Source: Lentisphaeria bacterium (GTDB lineage Bacteria > Verrucomicrobiota > Lentisphaeria > Victivallales > Victivallaceae). Taken from it: a stretch of 64,000 bases of DNA. Location of the stretch: the NCBI GenBank assembly GCA_022009855.1, contig CP091727.1:2728001-2792000 (forward strand), written 5' to 3'. Below, piece after piece: positions 1 to 7,842 of the stretch; positions within the stretch are counted from its first letter, which is position 1, and each line of letters opens with the position of its first letter. The translations under genes were made by a program, and so were the position numbers. A model generated the notes under the pieces. That model saw only the letters and a program-made list of their open reading frames with translations, was not told the origin of the DNA and ran no database searches.

Positions 1-390
1 GAGAGCTGAGAGAGGAGCTCTCCCGGGGATATCTCCTCCCGCCGGAGGGAGGACGGCAAGAAATAATCGGCGGGATCTGAATTGGTCCGGAGGCATTCGT
101 CGAGGAGCCGCAAATGTTCCTGTGCGACGAATCCGGAAAGCGTGGACCTGATAGCGCAGTTCCCGGGTGACGGCATCGATTTCGTTACCGAGTTTCTCCT
201 GTTCCTCCGGGGGAAGCGGGGGGAGTTTCCCGATCTGCTGGAGGTAGGAGGCGAGGGAATCGGGGAAATCTCCGCTGTCGACGTTGGCAAGAGAGTTTTC
301 CTGCGTCTCAGTATTTTCCAGTTCGTGATGGGGGATTTCCTCATGCTTCACCTCAATCAGGTCTGTGGCTTGCTGTGTCCGGCAGACCAT
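1..390 (-). CDS. Sigma-70 family RNA polymerase sigma factor, N-terminal part (runs off the window edge, frameshifted)
   Basis: This is an open minus-strand frame of 130 codons from the ATG at 390 to the window edge. Residues about 41-75 (SGDFPDSLASYLQQIGKL, then EEQEKLGNEID) match sigma-70 region 1.2, whose usual form is D..R.YL.EIG..PLLT.EEE..LA..I. Such factors direct core RNA polymerase to promoters. After residue 81 the frame turns into low-complexity Arg/Pro sequence, while the next frame continues sensibly (STLSGFVAQEHLRLLDECLR), so there is an apparent one-base shift near 147. Only the first ~130 residues are visible, so whether this is the primary RpoD-type factor or an alternative one cannot be said. 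Confidence 0.65.
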   Translation of the reverse strand, partial: MVCRTQQATDLIEVKHEEIPHHELENTETQENSLANVDSGDFPDSLASYLQQIGKLPPLPPEEQEKLGNEIDAVTRELRYQVHAFRIRRTGTFAAPRRMPPDQFRSRRLFLAVLPPAGGDIPGRAPLSAL

Positions 391-534
391 TCTCTTATTA
401 TAAAATAGCTCCAATCGCGCATTTCTCCACATCCTGAATCAATTTTTATCGTATTTTTTCAAAATTCTCCTTGATTTTCTCCAAAATACCGCTATTTTAA
501 GGGACGTCGCAGGGAAACCTGCCATTGAATCAAT
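391..534. other. Intergenic region between sigma factor and tRNA-Ala
   Basis: AT-rich spacer between the divergently oriented sigma factor and tRNA-Ala. No gene or clear hairpin was seen. It must hold the promoters of both. Confidence 0.5.
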
Positions 535-611
535 GGGGCTGTAGCTCAGTTGGCTAGAGCGATACGTTCGCATCGTATAGGTCATGGGTTCGACTCCCAC
601 CAGCTCCACCA
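535..611 (+). tRNA. tRNA-Ala (anticodon CGC)
   Basis: A full cloverleaf can be drawn. The acceptor stem is GGGGCTG paired with CAGCTCC, the D-arm is GCTC/GAGC, the anticodon stem is ATACG/CGTAT around the loop TTCGCAT (anticodon CGC, reading GCG codons), and the T-arm contains GGTTCGACTCCC. The CCA end is encoded (609-611). A tyrosine recombinase gene follows on the same strand, so the 3' half of this tRNA is a plausible attachment site. Confidence 0.95.
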
Positions 612-624
612 TTTTTAAGCTCAA

Positions 625-652
625 AAACGGGGATTCTTCCCCGTTTCTTCCC
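625..652 (+). terminator. Hairpin terminator after tRNA-Ala
   Basis: A perfect 9-bp inverted repeat (AAACGGGGA at 625-633, TCCCCGTTT at 638-646) with a 4-nt loop is followed by a short pyrimidine tract. It lies 13 bases after the tRNA and fits a rho-independent terminator, although the T-run is weak. Confidence 0.55.
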
Positions 653-681
653 CATAAAGTTCGCATGTCGGGCTTTTTGTG

Positions 682-690
682 TGCTATATT
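682..690 (+). promoter_or_regulatory. Extended -10 promoter element of the integrase gene
   Basis: TGCTATATT is a TG-n-TATATT extended -10, 31 bases before the integrase ATG at 722. No good -35 hexamer stands at 17 bp. The same TGCTATAWT word recurs before other genes in the window. Confidence 0.4.
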
Positions 691-721
691 GCGCCATAAT
701 CTGTCAGAACAGGTTATCAGA

Positions 722-2056
722 ATGAACGCAGGAAGCAGGATCAAAAACCGGATGCAGAAACTCCACGGAACACTCAGGAGAAAAAACGCCCGAGGACCCT
801 TCTATTACCGACTCACGGTGGCCAACGGGGTGCGGAAAGAATTCGCTCTCAAAACGACCGATGAACTTGAGGCGCTTCAACGTGCGGAGGAACTGGATCC
901 CATCTGAGCCGCCCCGACCATGGACGTTGCAGCAGCTCAACTCAATGCGATCAAAGGTTTCTCCCGACAGGCGGAAAAACTCCCGCTCGCAGAAGGGTGG
1001 GCCAGATACGAGGTTCACCCGCCGCGGGCGACTCCGCATACCGTAAGCGAACAGCTTTCTTATAAGAGAACTTACGAAGACTTCGTTGCATTCGCCACAA
1101 CTCCCGGACGACATAAGGTCATCGCCTCAGTCTCGGAGCTTGATGAACGGGTCGCCGAAGAGCTTGCCGAATTCATGAGAAAACAACCTCAGGCCGTTGA
1201 CACTCATAATCGTAAAATCAAGCGACTCCGGAAAATCTTCGACTGCCTCAAGGACTATTACCCCGGAGAAAATCCATTTCGCTCCAGAACACTTCTGCGC
1301 AATGCACGGGAGGAACAGAATGCCGTCCTTCGCCGCCAGGCGTTCAGCAAGGAACAGGAGCAGCAGCTTCGCGAGGTTCTTGCCGACGACAAATATCACG
1401 TCATGAACAAACCGGAAATCCGTGTCATCTACTACATCGGCATGTTCACCGGGCAACGTCTGAAAGACTGTGTTCTGCTACAATGGCAGAACGTCGATAT
1501 GGAACGCCGGCGAATCTGGGTAAAGCAGTTCAAGACCGGCAAGGAGGTGACCATTCCGATGGCCGCCGAGCTGTACGCTGTACTTGAGGAAGCGCAACCC
1601 TGGAAAGAGGATCAATATGTCTGTCCGAAATCCGCCGCCCGGTACAATAAGGTGGACCAAAACGGCAAAAATGTAGGAGTCAATCTGATCAATATCGACG
1701 TTTTACGTGTGATCCGCTGGATCGGCCTGGAACCGTCGGTTGCAGTTCCCGGACGCAGTAAAAAGATGACGATATATGGATTTCACTCTCTCCGTCACGC
1801 ATTCGCGAGTTTCTGTGCCGAGGCTGGCGTGCCAAAGGCGGTTCTGCTTTCTATTCTCGGGACCGATTCTGAGATCGCAGACAAATATTACACCCACGTC
1901 GGTGATGCCGCCCAACAGCAGGCGATTGATGCGGTCAGCGGAACCATGAACGGCAAGAGTGACCGTGATAAAATCAACGAAGTTCTAGCCTTGCTAAAAG
2001 GAAATTTCAATCCGACAAGAGAGTTGGTTGAGCACATAATACAGATCTTAGAGTAA
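722..2056 (+). CDS. Tyrosine recombinase (phage-type integrase) with an in-frame TGA near its N-terminus
   Basis: This is a site-specific recombinase expected to integrate or excise a mobile element at the adjacent tRNA-Ala. The C-terminal catalytic domain is complete: Arg I in TGQRLKDCVLLQW, the beta-hairpin Lys in FKTGKEVTIPM, the H-x-x-R box in FHSLRHAFA, and the nucleophilic Tyr in IADKYYTHVG. A core-binding SAM-like domain precedes it (TYEDFVAFA onward). Frame 722-907 (MNAGSRIKNRMQKLHGTL onward) gives the arm-binding-type N-terminus and stays in phase with the main frame, but a TGA stands at 905-907 where the context EELDPI-x-AAPTMD would suit a Trp. A shorter product could start at the ATG at 920. 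The gene is either a nonsense pseudogene, a sequence error, or a natural short form. Confidence 0.85.
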
Positions 2057-2066
2057 AGGAAACAAT

Positions 2067-2422
2067 ATGGGTAATCCTCTTTCTGACAATTCCGATTTAA
2101 CAATTCGTGAAGAAGACGTTATTTTTCCGACAATGGTCAATCGGGATTTAGTGCTCAAATTTCTAGATATTTATAAAAGCCTACAAACCTCTCCCAAACA
2201 TAAAGAACCACTTTATCGTATTCTACGATCAGATTGGTTGTACGGGCCTCCTTTGCTGATAGAATTCAAGCGGCAAAGGATTTGTTACCCTCTATTGAAA
2301 AGCTGAAATCAAAAGAATGTCTTTATGATGCCCTGAAACTCGTCCGTTTTTGCTGGGATTGGCAGAATAATTTTCATGAGAGAAAAAGACGCCTTGAAAA
2401 CAGGGTATATTGCCCCCATTGA
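2067..2422 (+). CDS. Hypothetical protein downstream of the integrase (frameshifted)
   Basis: It starts 10 bases after the integrase stop with an AAGGA ribosome site (AAAGGAAACAATATG), so the two are probably co-transcribed. The first frame reads MGNPLSDNSDLTIREEDV to about residue 55. Near 2233 the reading moves to another frame (LVVRASFADRIQAAKDLL, ending NRVYCPH at 2422). Joined, the two give about 118 residues, acidic at the start and basic at the end, without signal peptide or membrane segment. No family was recognised; the position suggests element cargo or an accessory factor. Confidence 0.5.
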
Positions 2423-2424
2423 AA

Positions 2425-2732
2425 GAAGTGCTAAATTAAGAGAGTCATCGGAAAGGAGATGGTATGATAAATAGCTGACGTTCGCGGTTTCTGCTTGCGG
2501 CGTGTAATTTATGGCGATTAACTTACACGTATGGAAGCGGACAGGTTGCAGACTGAATATTTATTTGAGGCGCCTCCGAGAAGAGGATGACCCCGGAAAG
2601 GAGATTAGTCAGATCTGCAAACCAGAGCGCCACCGTAGAGAGCGATGTTAATTCGACTACTCTGTATAGGAGGATGGTGAGGCCGTGACAGCAGTTCCGC
2701 TTCGATTCGTGAAAAACGAATGGAGGCTGACG
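2425..2732 (+). ncRNA. Long 5' non-coding region of the IS110 element, candidate bridge RNA
   Basis: About 300 bases before the IS110 transposase have no convincing reading frame. They contain small hairpins, such as CGTGTAA at 2501-2507 pairing with TTACACG at 2523-2529. In IS110-group elements the non-coding end upstream of the transposase encodes a structured bridge RNA with two loops that pair with target and donor DNA. The location and size fit; the loop-to-target complementarity was not tested. Confidence 0.35.
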
Positions 2733-3752
2733 ATGATGACAAGTTTTGTGGGAGTGGATTTGCACCGGAACAACTTCACGTATTGTATCCGGGAAAACGG
2801 CGAGGAGAAGAAAATCGGCAAGTGCGAAATCAGTGAGTTGAAAGGTTTTGCTTCACTGCTCGGAAAGGATACTGCCATGGCGGTGGAAGCGACCGGCAAC
2901 ACATTTATGTTTTGCCGGTTCCTGAAAGCTCATGTGGGACGGCTCGTCGTAGTAAATCCCTCACAGTTCAAAGTGATCAGCACGTCCACGAAAAAGACGG
3001 ACAAGCATGACGCGAAAATATTGGCGGAGTTTCTGGAAAAGGATATGCTTCCGGAGGTAAGAATGAAAGACGATTTACAAGCGAAGATTTCAAGTTTGAC
3101 GCAGACCAGGGAAAAGCTGGTTCAGTTGCGTACCGTCTTGAAAAACAAAGTCAATAATCTGCTGGCTGCCAATTTCATCGTTTTGAAGCGGGAGGAGTTG
3201 TCCACGGAGACCGGGCTTCGGAAAGCTTTGAGCTTTCACTTTGACCCAATCACCGATACGGAACTGTTCGTGGTCGTCGAACAAATTCGCAGCTTGAATC
3301 AAAGCATTGAAAAATTGGATAAGACGATTGAGGATCATGGCAGTAAGATGGACGGCTTCAAGAATCTGAAATCCATTAAAGGAATCGGTTCGAAAGGGGC
3401 GGCAACTCTGCTCTCGACAATCGGCAATATCCATGACTTCCGTTCTTCGAAACAGCTTGCGGCTTATATCGGAATCGTCCCGAGAGTAAGTAATTCAAAT
3501 GATACGGTCTGTCATGGACGAATCACGAAGAACGGCAGCAAAATTGCACGAACCACATTGGTTCAATGTGCGCTGATCGCAAAACGATACAGCCCGTATC
3601 TCCATGCCTTTCATGAATCGGTTAAAAGTCGGCGGGGTGGAGCGAAAGCCAATATCGCCTTGGCTCGCAAATTCCTCGATATCGTGTATCGAACATTAAA
3701 AAACAACTGGATGTTTGAGGATTTTACTCAATTCAAACTCGTAAAAAATTGA
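2733..3752 (+). CDS. IS110-family transposase (DEDD)
   Basis: About 340 residues, intact. The N-terminal RuvC-like DEDD domain shows the first Asp in FVGVDLHRNNFTYCI, the Glu in AMAVEATGNT and the Asp pair in KKTDKHDAKILAEFL. A coiled linker follows (about residues 105-190), then the C-terminal transposase_20 domain: IKGIGSKGAATLLSTIG, QLAAYIGIVPR, and GRITKNGSKIARTTLVQ with the catalytic Ser region. The ATG at 2733 is preferred over the earlier GTG at 2685 because TGGAGG lies six bases before it and the catalytic domain begins at once. It catalyses RNA-guided DNA recombination of its own element. The gene is undamaged and the element may be active. Confidence 0.92.
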   Translation: MMTSFVGVDLHRNNFTYCIRENGEEKKIGKCEISELKGFASLLGKDTAMAVEATGNTFMFCRFLKAHVGRLVVVNPSQFKVISTSTKKTDKHDAKILAEFLEKDMLPEVRMKDDLQAKISSLTQTREKLVQLRTVLKNKVNNLLAANFIVLKREELSTETGLRKALSFHFDPITDTELFVVVEQIRSLNQSIEKLDKTIEDHGSKMDGFKNLKSIKGIGSKGAATLLSTIGNIHDFRSSKQLAAYIGIVPRVSNSNDTVCHGRITKNGSKIARTTLVQCALIAKRYSPYLHAFHESVKSRRGGAKANIALARKFLDIVYRTLKNNWMFEDFTQFKLVKN

Positions 3753-3785
3753 GTTTTTCCCGGCATCGAAGTGGAATTTTATCAT

Positions 3786-4060
3786 AGGAGAGATTATGGG
3801 CACGAAAAACAATGGACAGGCAGGGAAAAGCTCGCGATAGTGCTTGAGGGGCTGAAGGGAGAATGCCGGATCAGCGAATTGTGCAATGAGCATGGATCTC
3901 GCAGGGGATGTACTACAAATGGCGGGATCAACTGCTTACGGATGGAGCCAAACTATTTGAGTGGGGCGGAGTGGATCATGCCCGTGAGCGATTAGAACGC
4001 GAAAACCGGAAGCTCAAAGAGACGATCGGCGAGTTGACCATAGAATTAAAAAAGGATCGA
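3786..4060 (+). pseudogene. IS3-type transposase OrfA remnant (HTH domain), frameshifted and truncated
   Basis: Read across two frames with a shift near 3900: WTGREKLAIVLEGLKGECRI and SELCNEHG, then GMYYKWRDQLLTDGAKLFEWG and ERLERENRKLKETIGELTI. This is the helix-turn-helix plus leucine-zipper layout of the IS3-family OrfA/transposase_8 domain, about 90 residues. It then runs into unrelated sequence (KKDRKRPRDDASAIF), and no OrfB integrase follows. It is therefore a decayed fragment. Confidence 0.65.
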
Positions 4061-4392
4061 AAACGACCTCGAGATGATGCTTCCGCGATTTTCATCGACT
4101 GGTTGCCGAATCCAACCTTTTACCGTAACACATCTGTCATGTCTCTGCAACTTTTTCCTTTTCCTCCGACGAGCGATCAAACCCATTCTCGGAAAAGGAA
4201 AGTTGCAGAAATAACAACAGAGGATAACATACAAAATGAAATCTGCATTTTTTGACTGCTTCTACGTAATGCCGCCCTTGAAAAAAGGGGTGCATTACAG
4301 CTTTTGTACCAATCTTTCAATAAAAAGTTGGCCAAACGGGGGAGAAGTGTATGGCTTGATCCCAAGTCGCATTTTATGAAAGGACATAAATT
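4061..4392. other. Intergenic stretch between IS3 remnant and DUF6258-like gene
   Basis: No gene was found in these 330 bases. They contain the long inverted repeat at 4144-4209 and, at the end, AAAGGA as ribosome site for the gene at 4393. Confidence 0.5.
4144..4209. repeat. Imperfect long inverted repeat (hairpin)
   Basis: The arms at 4144-4164 (TCTGCAACTTTTTCCTTTTCC-like) and 4191-4209 are reverse complements apart from two extra T residues in the left arm, and enclose 26 bases. It could be a terminator-like hairpin or the remnant of a small non-autonomous element. Confidence 0.5.
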
Positions 4393-4738
4393 ATGGATCC
4401 TATCAGCTTGGCAAAAACAATTTATCTCGGTGACAGCGGTATTATTGCAATATTTCTTGATACTTCAAAGAATATTGTCAAATTAAAAATTGATGCTATC
4501 CAGAGAAATAGTATAAATAATAAAGCTTCTGAACAGCTTTTAAATAGTTGGATTGTTTTTGAGAATGTTGATTCATTTGCAATAAGTCCTTCTGGATTTT
4601 TACCTGATGATTTTATAGAGATTGAGAATATTGCTGAAGTAGGTACGGGGAAATACGAAATTACTTTTTTTTTCAGGGTGTTTTGCTGAAAATAATCAAA
4701 TTAATCGCAGCTTTGCATCTAAACTAAAGTTTTCCTGA
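4393..4738 (+). CDS. DUF6258-like protein, possible immunity-type orphan (T9 frameshift)
   Basis: It starts MDPISLAKTIYLGDSGI with AAAGGA nine bases upstream. Features resembling DUF6258 as I recall it are the LAKTIYLGD opening, VFENVDSFAISPSGFLPDDFIEI in the middle (here split: VFENVDSFAIS, PSGFLPDDFIEI), and a beta-rich tail. The frame as given stops at 4689, just after a run of nine T at 4665-4673. With one T fewer it reads on sensibly (SGCFAENNQINRSFAS) to a TGA at 4736-4738. The gene is strikingly AT-rich against the surrounding chromosome, so probably acquired. Its place among RHS-toxin debris hints at an immunity role, which is inference only. Confidence 0.55.
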
Positions 4739-4758
4739 AACTGGTTCGATGAGAAGTA

Positions 4759-6066
4759 CTATACAACGGAGAAAATGGAAAAGCAAGCAGAAAATCCGTG
4801 GGAGCTGAAAGATTTTCTGCAACACCCTGCAAAAATGTCACTCGAGGAAATTTCGGAAGCGATTTTCCTGCGAATGTCGGCGAAAGCAAAGGCATTGGAT
4901 CGGCGTGTCGGATGTCTTCGAGGCGGCGCGAGTGGAAGTTTGGAAGCGTAAACCCAGGCAATGGAAGTAGCGAAAAGGCAAAGTTGGAAATGGTTATCGA
5001 CGGCGGACAAGTTGCGGCACTGAGAATCAAGAGAGCCGATTTCGTGCTTGATTTCCTTGAATCCGCTTTCGATTTTCCATCTGGCGGAATAATATTCGAT
5101 CATCCGTTCGGCAGGGAGCGAAAGATCGGTCGTGACCAACGGGAAAGCAAAGTTGCGGTAGTAAACGAAGATGACTTTGACCCGGCATTTCAATGCTTTG
5201 GACATGCAGATGATCTCGGAAAAAGAGATCTCGCGTTCCTTACCGTACACATGAATTTCAGCAGTCCGCGCCTGATTTCGGAGTTGAGTGGAAAGTTCTC
5301 TGACGTTCGGGAGTCTTTTCCCATACTTGGGAGCACGCCCGCGCTTTTTTACGCGCGGGCCGGGAAGATCGAAAATGGCTGCGGAAACCCGCAGCCTGGA
5401 CAGGATATGAACGGAGCCGGAAATATGCGCCCGGACTTCTTTGATGAGCGGAGCGGAACAAAACCAGGAATCGGAAACGATAAGGATGCTGTTCTGCGTG
5501 AACTTTCCGGCAATGCCGATGATCCGTTGGGCGGCGATGCCGGATTTGGTCTTGAGCCATTCCGCATACGGCAACTTGGCGCTGGATTTGACCTTTTTTG
5601 CGAGAGGCTTGTAAAGCCCCTGTGCGAGGGGCAGGAATGCCCAGCGGTGGTGGATAAAGCGAAGCAGCCCGACTACGACTCGGCAGTTTCCCCAGATGTA
5701 TTTGGCCGAGTTCATTTTGGCGGCATGATCGAAATGAGTTGCGCAATCCTGAATCTTTTTCCCGGTTTTCGGGCTGAGCTCGTCGTCAAGCGCCAGAAGA
5801 ATACGCCCGTCAACAGACGGATCGCCGAGTTCGAGGAGCAACGCATCCCAAAGTTTGCGCCACGGGATTTTTCCGGAATTGATGAAATTGTAAAACCGTT
5901 TGAGCGTGAAATGGCTTGGAATGAAATTGGAAAAACACCGGAATATCGAGCTGATTCTTCCGGGTTGAACTCCGGCGACAAGTCCGATGATGATGATTTG
6001 GAAAATGGGTTGACGATAAAATGGGATTTCGTTGGTTGCCTTACCGAGCAATTCGTTGAATTTCAT
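4759..6066 (-). CDS. IS4-like DDE transposase
   Basis: About 435 residues, intact in one frame. A DDE fold is visible: LLALDDELSPKTG (first Asp), SILIVSDSWFCSAPLI (second Asp), and EYYSARWKIESGFKEIK, the Y-x2-R-x3-E-x6-K signature carrying the catalytic Glu, typical of IS4-type transposases. The start at 6066 (MKFNELLGKATNEIPFYRQP) is chosen over the upstream ATG at 6111 because GGAGG lies nine bases before it. The element ends were not fixed; CTGAAACTGG near 4736 and its partial inverse near 6130 may be the terminal repeats. It stands directly after the DUF6258-like gene. Confidence 0.85.
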   Translation of the reverse strand: MKFNELLGKATNEIPFYRQPIFQIIIIGLVAGVQPGRISSIFRCFSNFIPSHFTLKRFYNFINSGKIPWRKLWDALLLELGDPSVDGRILLALDDELSPKTGKKIQDCATHFDHAAKMNSAKYIWGNCRVVVGLLRFIHHRWAFLPLAQGLYKPLAKKVKSSAKLPYAEWLKTKSGIAAQRIIGIAGKFTQNSILIVSDSWFCSAPLIKEVRAHISGSVHILSRLRVSAAIFDLPGPRVKKRGRAPKYGKRLPNVRELSTQLRNQARTAEIHVYGKEREISFSEIICMSKALKCRVKVIFVYYRNFAFPLVTTDLSLPAERMIEYYSARWKIESGFKEIKHEIGSLDSQCRNLSAVDNHFQLCLFATSIAWVYASKLPLAPPRRHPTRRSNAFAFADIRRKIASEISSSDIFAGCCRKSFSSHGFSACFSIFSVV

Positions 6067-6099
6067 CACTGTTTCCTCCAGTTGGTTGCGATCTGTGGT

Positions 6100-6108
6100 A
6101 ATATAGCA
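6100..6108 (-). promoter_or_regulatory. Extended -10 element of the IS4-like transposase
   Basis: Reading the minus strand, TGCTATATT is a TG-n-TATATT extended -10 about 35 bases before the transposase start. No clear -35 hexamer was seen. Confidence 0.35.
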
Positions 6109-6139
6109 CAATCGACTTTTGGAGTTGCCATTTCAGGCA

Positions 6140-6650
6140 TTGATAATCAACGATTTACGTTGGAAATTTGACACACGGAAAGGGGCCTGTGAGCGATGAA
6201 ACCAAAATTTTCACCAAAAATGACAAAACGGCGACAAGTGCGCCTCAGGAGGGCAGGAATCAGGCTTAAAATTGATTTTTGAGCGGGGAGTCGCAATTTT
6301 AGTCCGTCCTTGGCGCTTCCCCGGTCAGCCAAAAAATTCGTGTTTTTTTCAATCAAGGTCGGCACAATAAATTCAGGAACTTCTCTCGATTCGCGGGAGC
6401 AGTTCAAAAAAACAGGAAAACTTGAACATCTAAAGATAGTGCTGATAATATTGTTGTTATTGCCGGAAAGGTGAGAATCGATATAAGGGTCAAAATCACC
6501 TTTTCTGCGATGTCTTTGGAAACAGAATCTGGTTTGATTATCAGGGAATAATTTATTTGGCAGAGGTAAATCGACAATTATTTTTTGTAGTTGCCTGCCA
6601 AATGAGAGTAGGATCGAATAACGGCAACGGTGTTATTGCTCCCACAGTTT
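6140..6650. other. Non-coding stretch between two insertion sequences
   Basis: About 510 bases without a frame that looks coding. The sequence turns AT-rich towards 6650. It is probably the remains of the DNA into which the IS4-like and IS630 elements inserted. Confidence 0.5.
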
Positions 6651-6662
6651 AATACTTGTAGT

Positions 6663-7696
6663 TCATCCGGCGTATTTGACAGACTCCTTGTGAAAAAGAG
6701 CTTTGATCTTCTCCGGTTGTTTTTGAATGCTTCGCATATGGGATTTTGCATGTTCTTCAAGCTCTCCATTCCGTTTTGCCGCCGGAGTTTTGGAAAGGGC
6801 CGCTTTCAAATCCCGGTTCAGTAATTCGTCGGGATTCAGGTCTGGACTGTAGCTTGGCAGATAAAAGATTTCAATAAAAGCCTTGTTTTCCGTCAACCAC
6901 TCTTGCAGAAGTTTGCTGTGATGAACACGTAAGTTATCCAGAATCAGAAAGATCTTCTTTTGAGAAGAGCGAATCAGCCGTTTCAAGAATCGAATCAATA
7001 ACTGTGCGGTCATAGTCTCACGATAAAACATAAAACGCATCAATCCGCGATTCGTGACGGTGCTGATCATATTCAATTTTTCGGGAGCAGCTTTCACATA
7101 TTGCACCGGAGTTTTTCCTTTCGGCGCATAGCTTCTCCCCTTTACATCGTCGCTGCGCAATCCAGTTTCATCTCCCCAGTGAATTTCCGCTTTTTCCTGT
7201 CGGGCGCGAGCAGCAATAGCCGGATACTCTTTTTCCAACCAGATGCGAACTCGCTGATCGTTGCGCTCATACGCCCGCCGAATCGGCTTTTGCGGGGAAA
7301 AACCCCACATATTCAAGTAATTGCTAACCGCCTGCAAGCTCAAATCCACAGAATATTTCTGCTTGATCAGAGTTTGTACCGCTTGTCGAGTCCAGAGTGC
7401 AAATGGCAATTTCAGCTGATCTGGACAACGATCCGTGATTGCACGACGAATTTCCCGTTCTTCATGCGGAAGCAATTTTCGGTAAAGCCCCGCGGTCGCC
7501 CTTTGTTGCCGACCTTCAATGCGGCCTGGCCTCCTTTTTTCCAAGCCTTAATCCATTGGCCGACAGTATAGGCGCTCACTCCGACAAGCGGAGCGATTTC
7601 ATAACGCTTCAGTCCTTTTTCGAACAGCAAAACCGCTTGCTTTCGACGATCATACAATTCTTTAGAATTGATTTTTCTTGCATCTCGAAGTTCCAT
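6663..7696 (-). pseudogene. IS630-family transposase, one frameshift
   Basis: The first frame (7696 to about 7490) gives the HTH domain: MELRDARKINSKELYDRRKQ, YEIAPLVGVSAYTVGQWI, WKKGGQAALKVGNKGRP. After a one-base shift near 7487 the second frame carries the DDE domain: EIHWGDETGLRSD (first Asp), FLILDNLRVHHSK (second Asp), LPSYSPDLNPDELLNRDLKA (Glu). The D-D-E spacing and NPxE-type motif are diagnostic. Joined length is about 344 residues, normal. If the shift is real the copy is dead; if it is a sequence error it is complete. Confidence 0.85.
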
Positions 7697-7702
7697 ACGG
7701 GT

Positions 7703-7731
7703 AATATAGCACGTTCAAAGAGATTCTACAA
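7703..7731 (-). promoter_or_regulatory. Promoter of the IS630 transposase overlapping its terminal repeat
   Basis: On the minus strand TTGTAG (7726-7731, inside the IS inverted repeat), a 17-bp spacer and TGC-TATATT (7703-7708) form a -35/extended -10 pair directly before the transposase start at 7696. Confidence 0.45.
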
Positions 7732-7734
7732 GTA

Positions 7735-7842
7735 TTTTTGTTTCTTATCTATAATGTCCAATATTCTAGAGCATCTTCGCATAGGGAGCAGAAAACCTTG
7801 AACCCTTTCTTTTCTTCCATTACGGATGCTCTTTTTTTCTGA
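7735..7842. other. Junction between IS630 end and truncated RHS gene
   Basis: Just over 100 bases with no gene. The RHS frame upstream of about 7861 becomes non-RHS and hits a stop at 7840-7842, so the break of the RHS gene lies close to 7845-7860. Confidence 0.45.

Larger units (their letters stand above)
6653..7734 (-). mobile_element. IS630-family insertion sequence
   Basis: The transposase gene is bounded by inverted ends: AATACTTGTAG at 6651-6661 and CTACAAGTATT at 7726-7736. A TA dinucleotide flanks the CTTGTAG/CTACAAG ends on both sides (6653-6654 and 7733-7734), as expected for IS630, which duplicates TA on insertion. The size, 1.08 kb, is normal for the family. Confidence 0.8.

Noticed and set aside
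4798..6171. 457-codon open frame on the plus strand
   Set aside because: It is the antisense shadow of the intact IS4-like transposase, whose DDE and Y-R-E-K motifs and ribosome site are convincing; the plus-strand protein has no family features.
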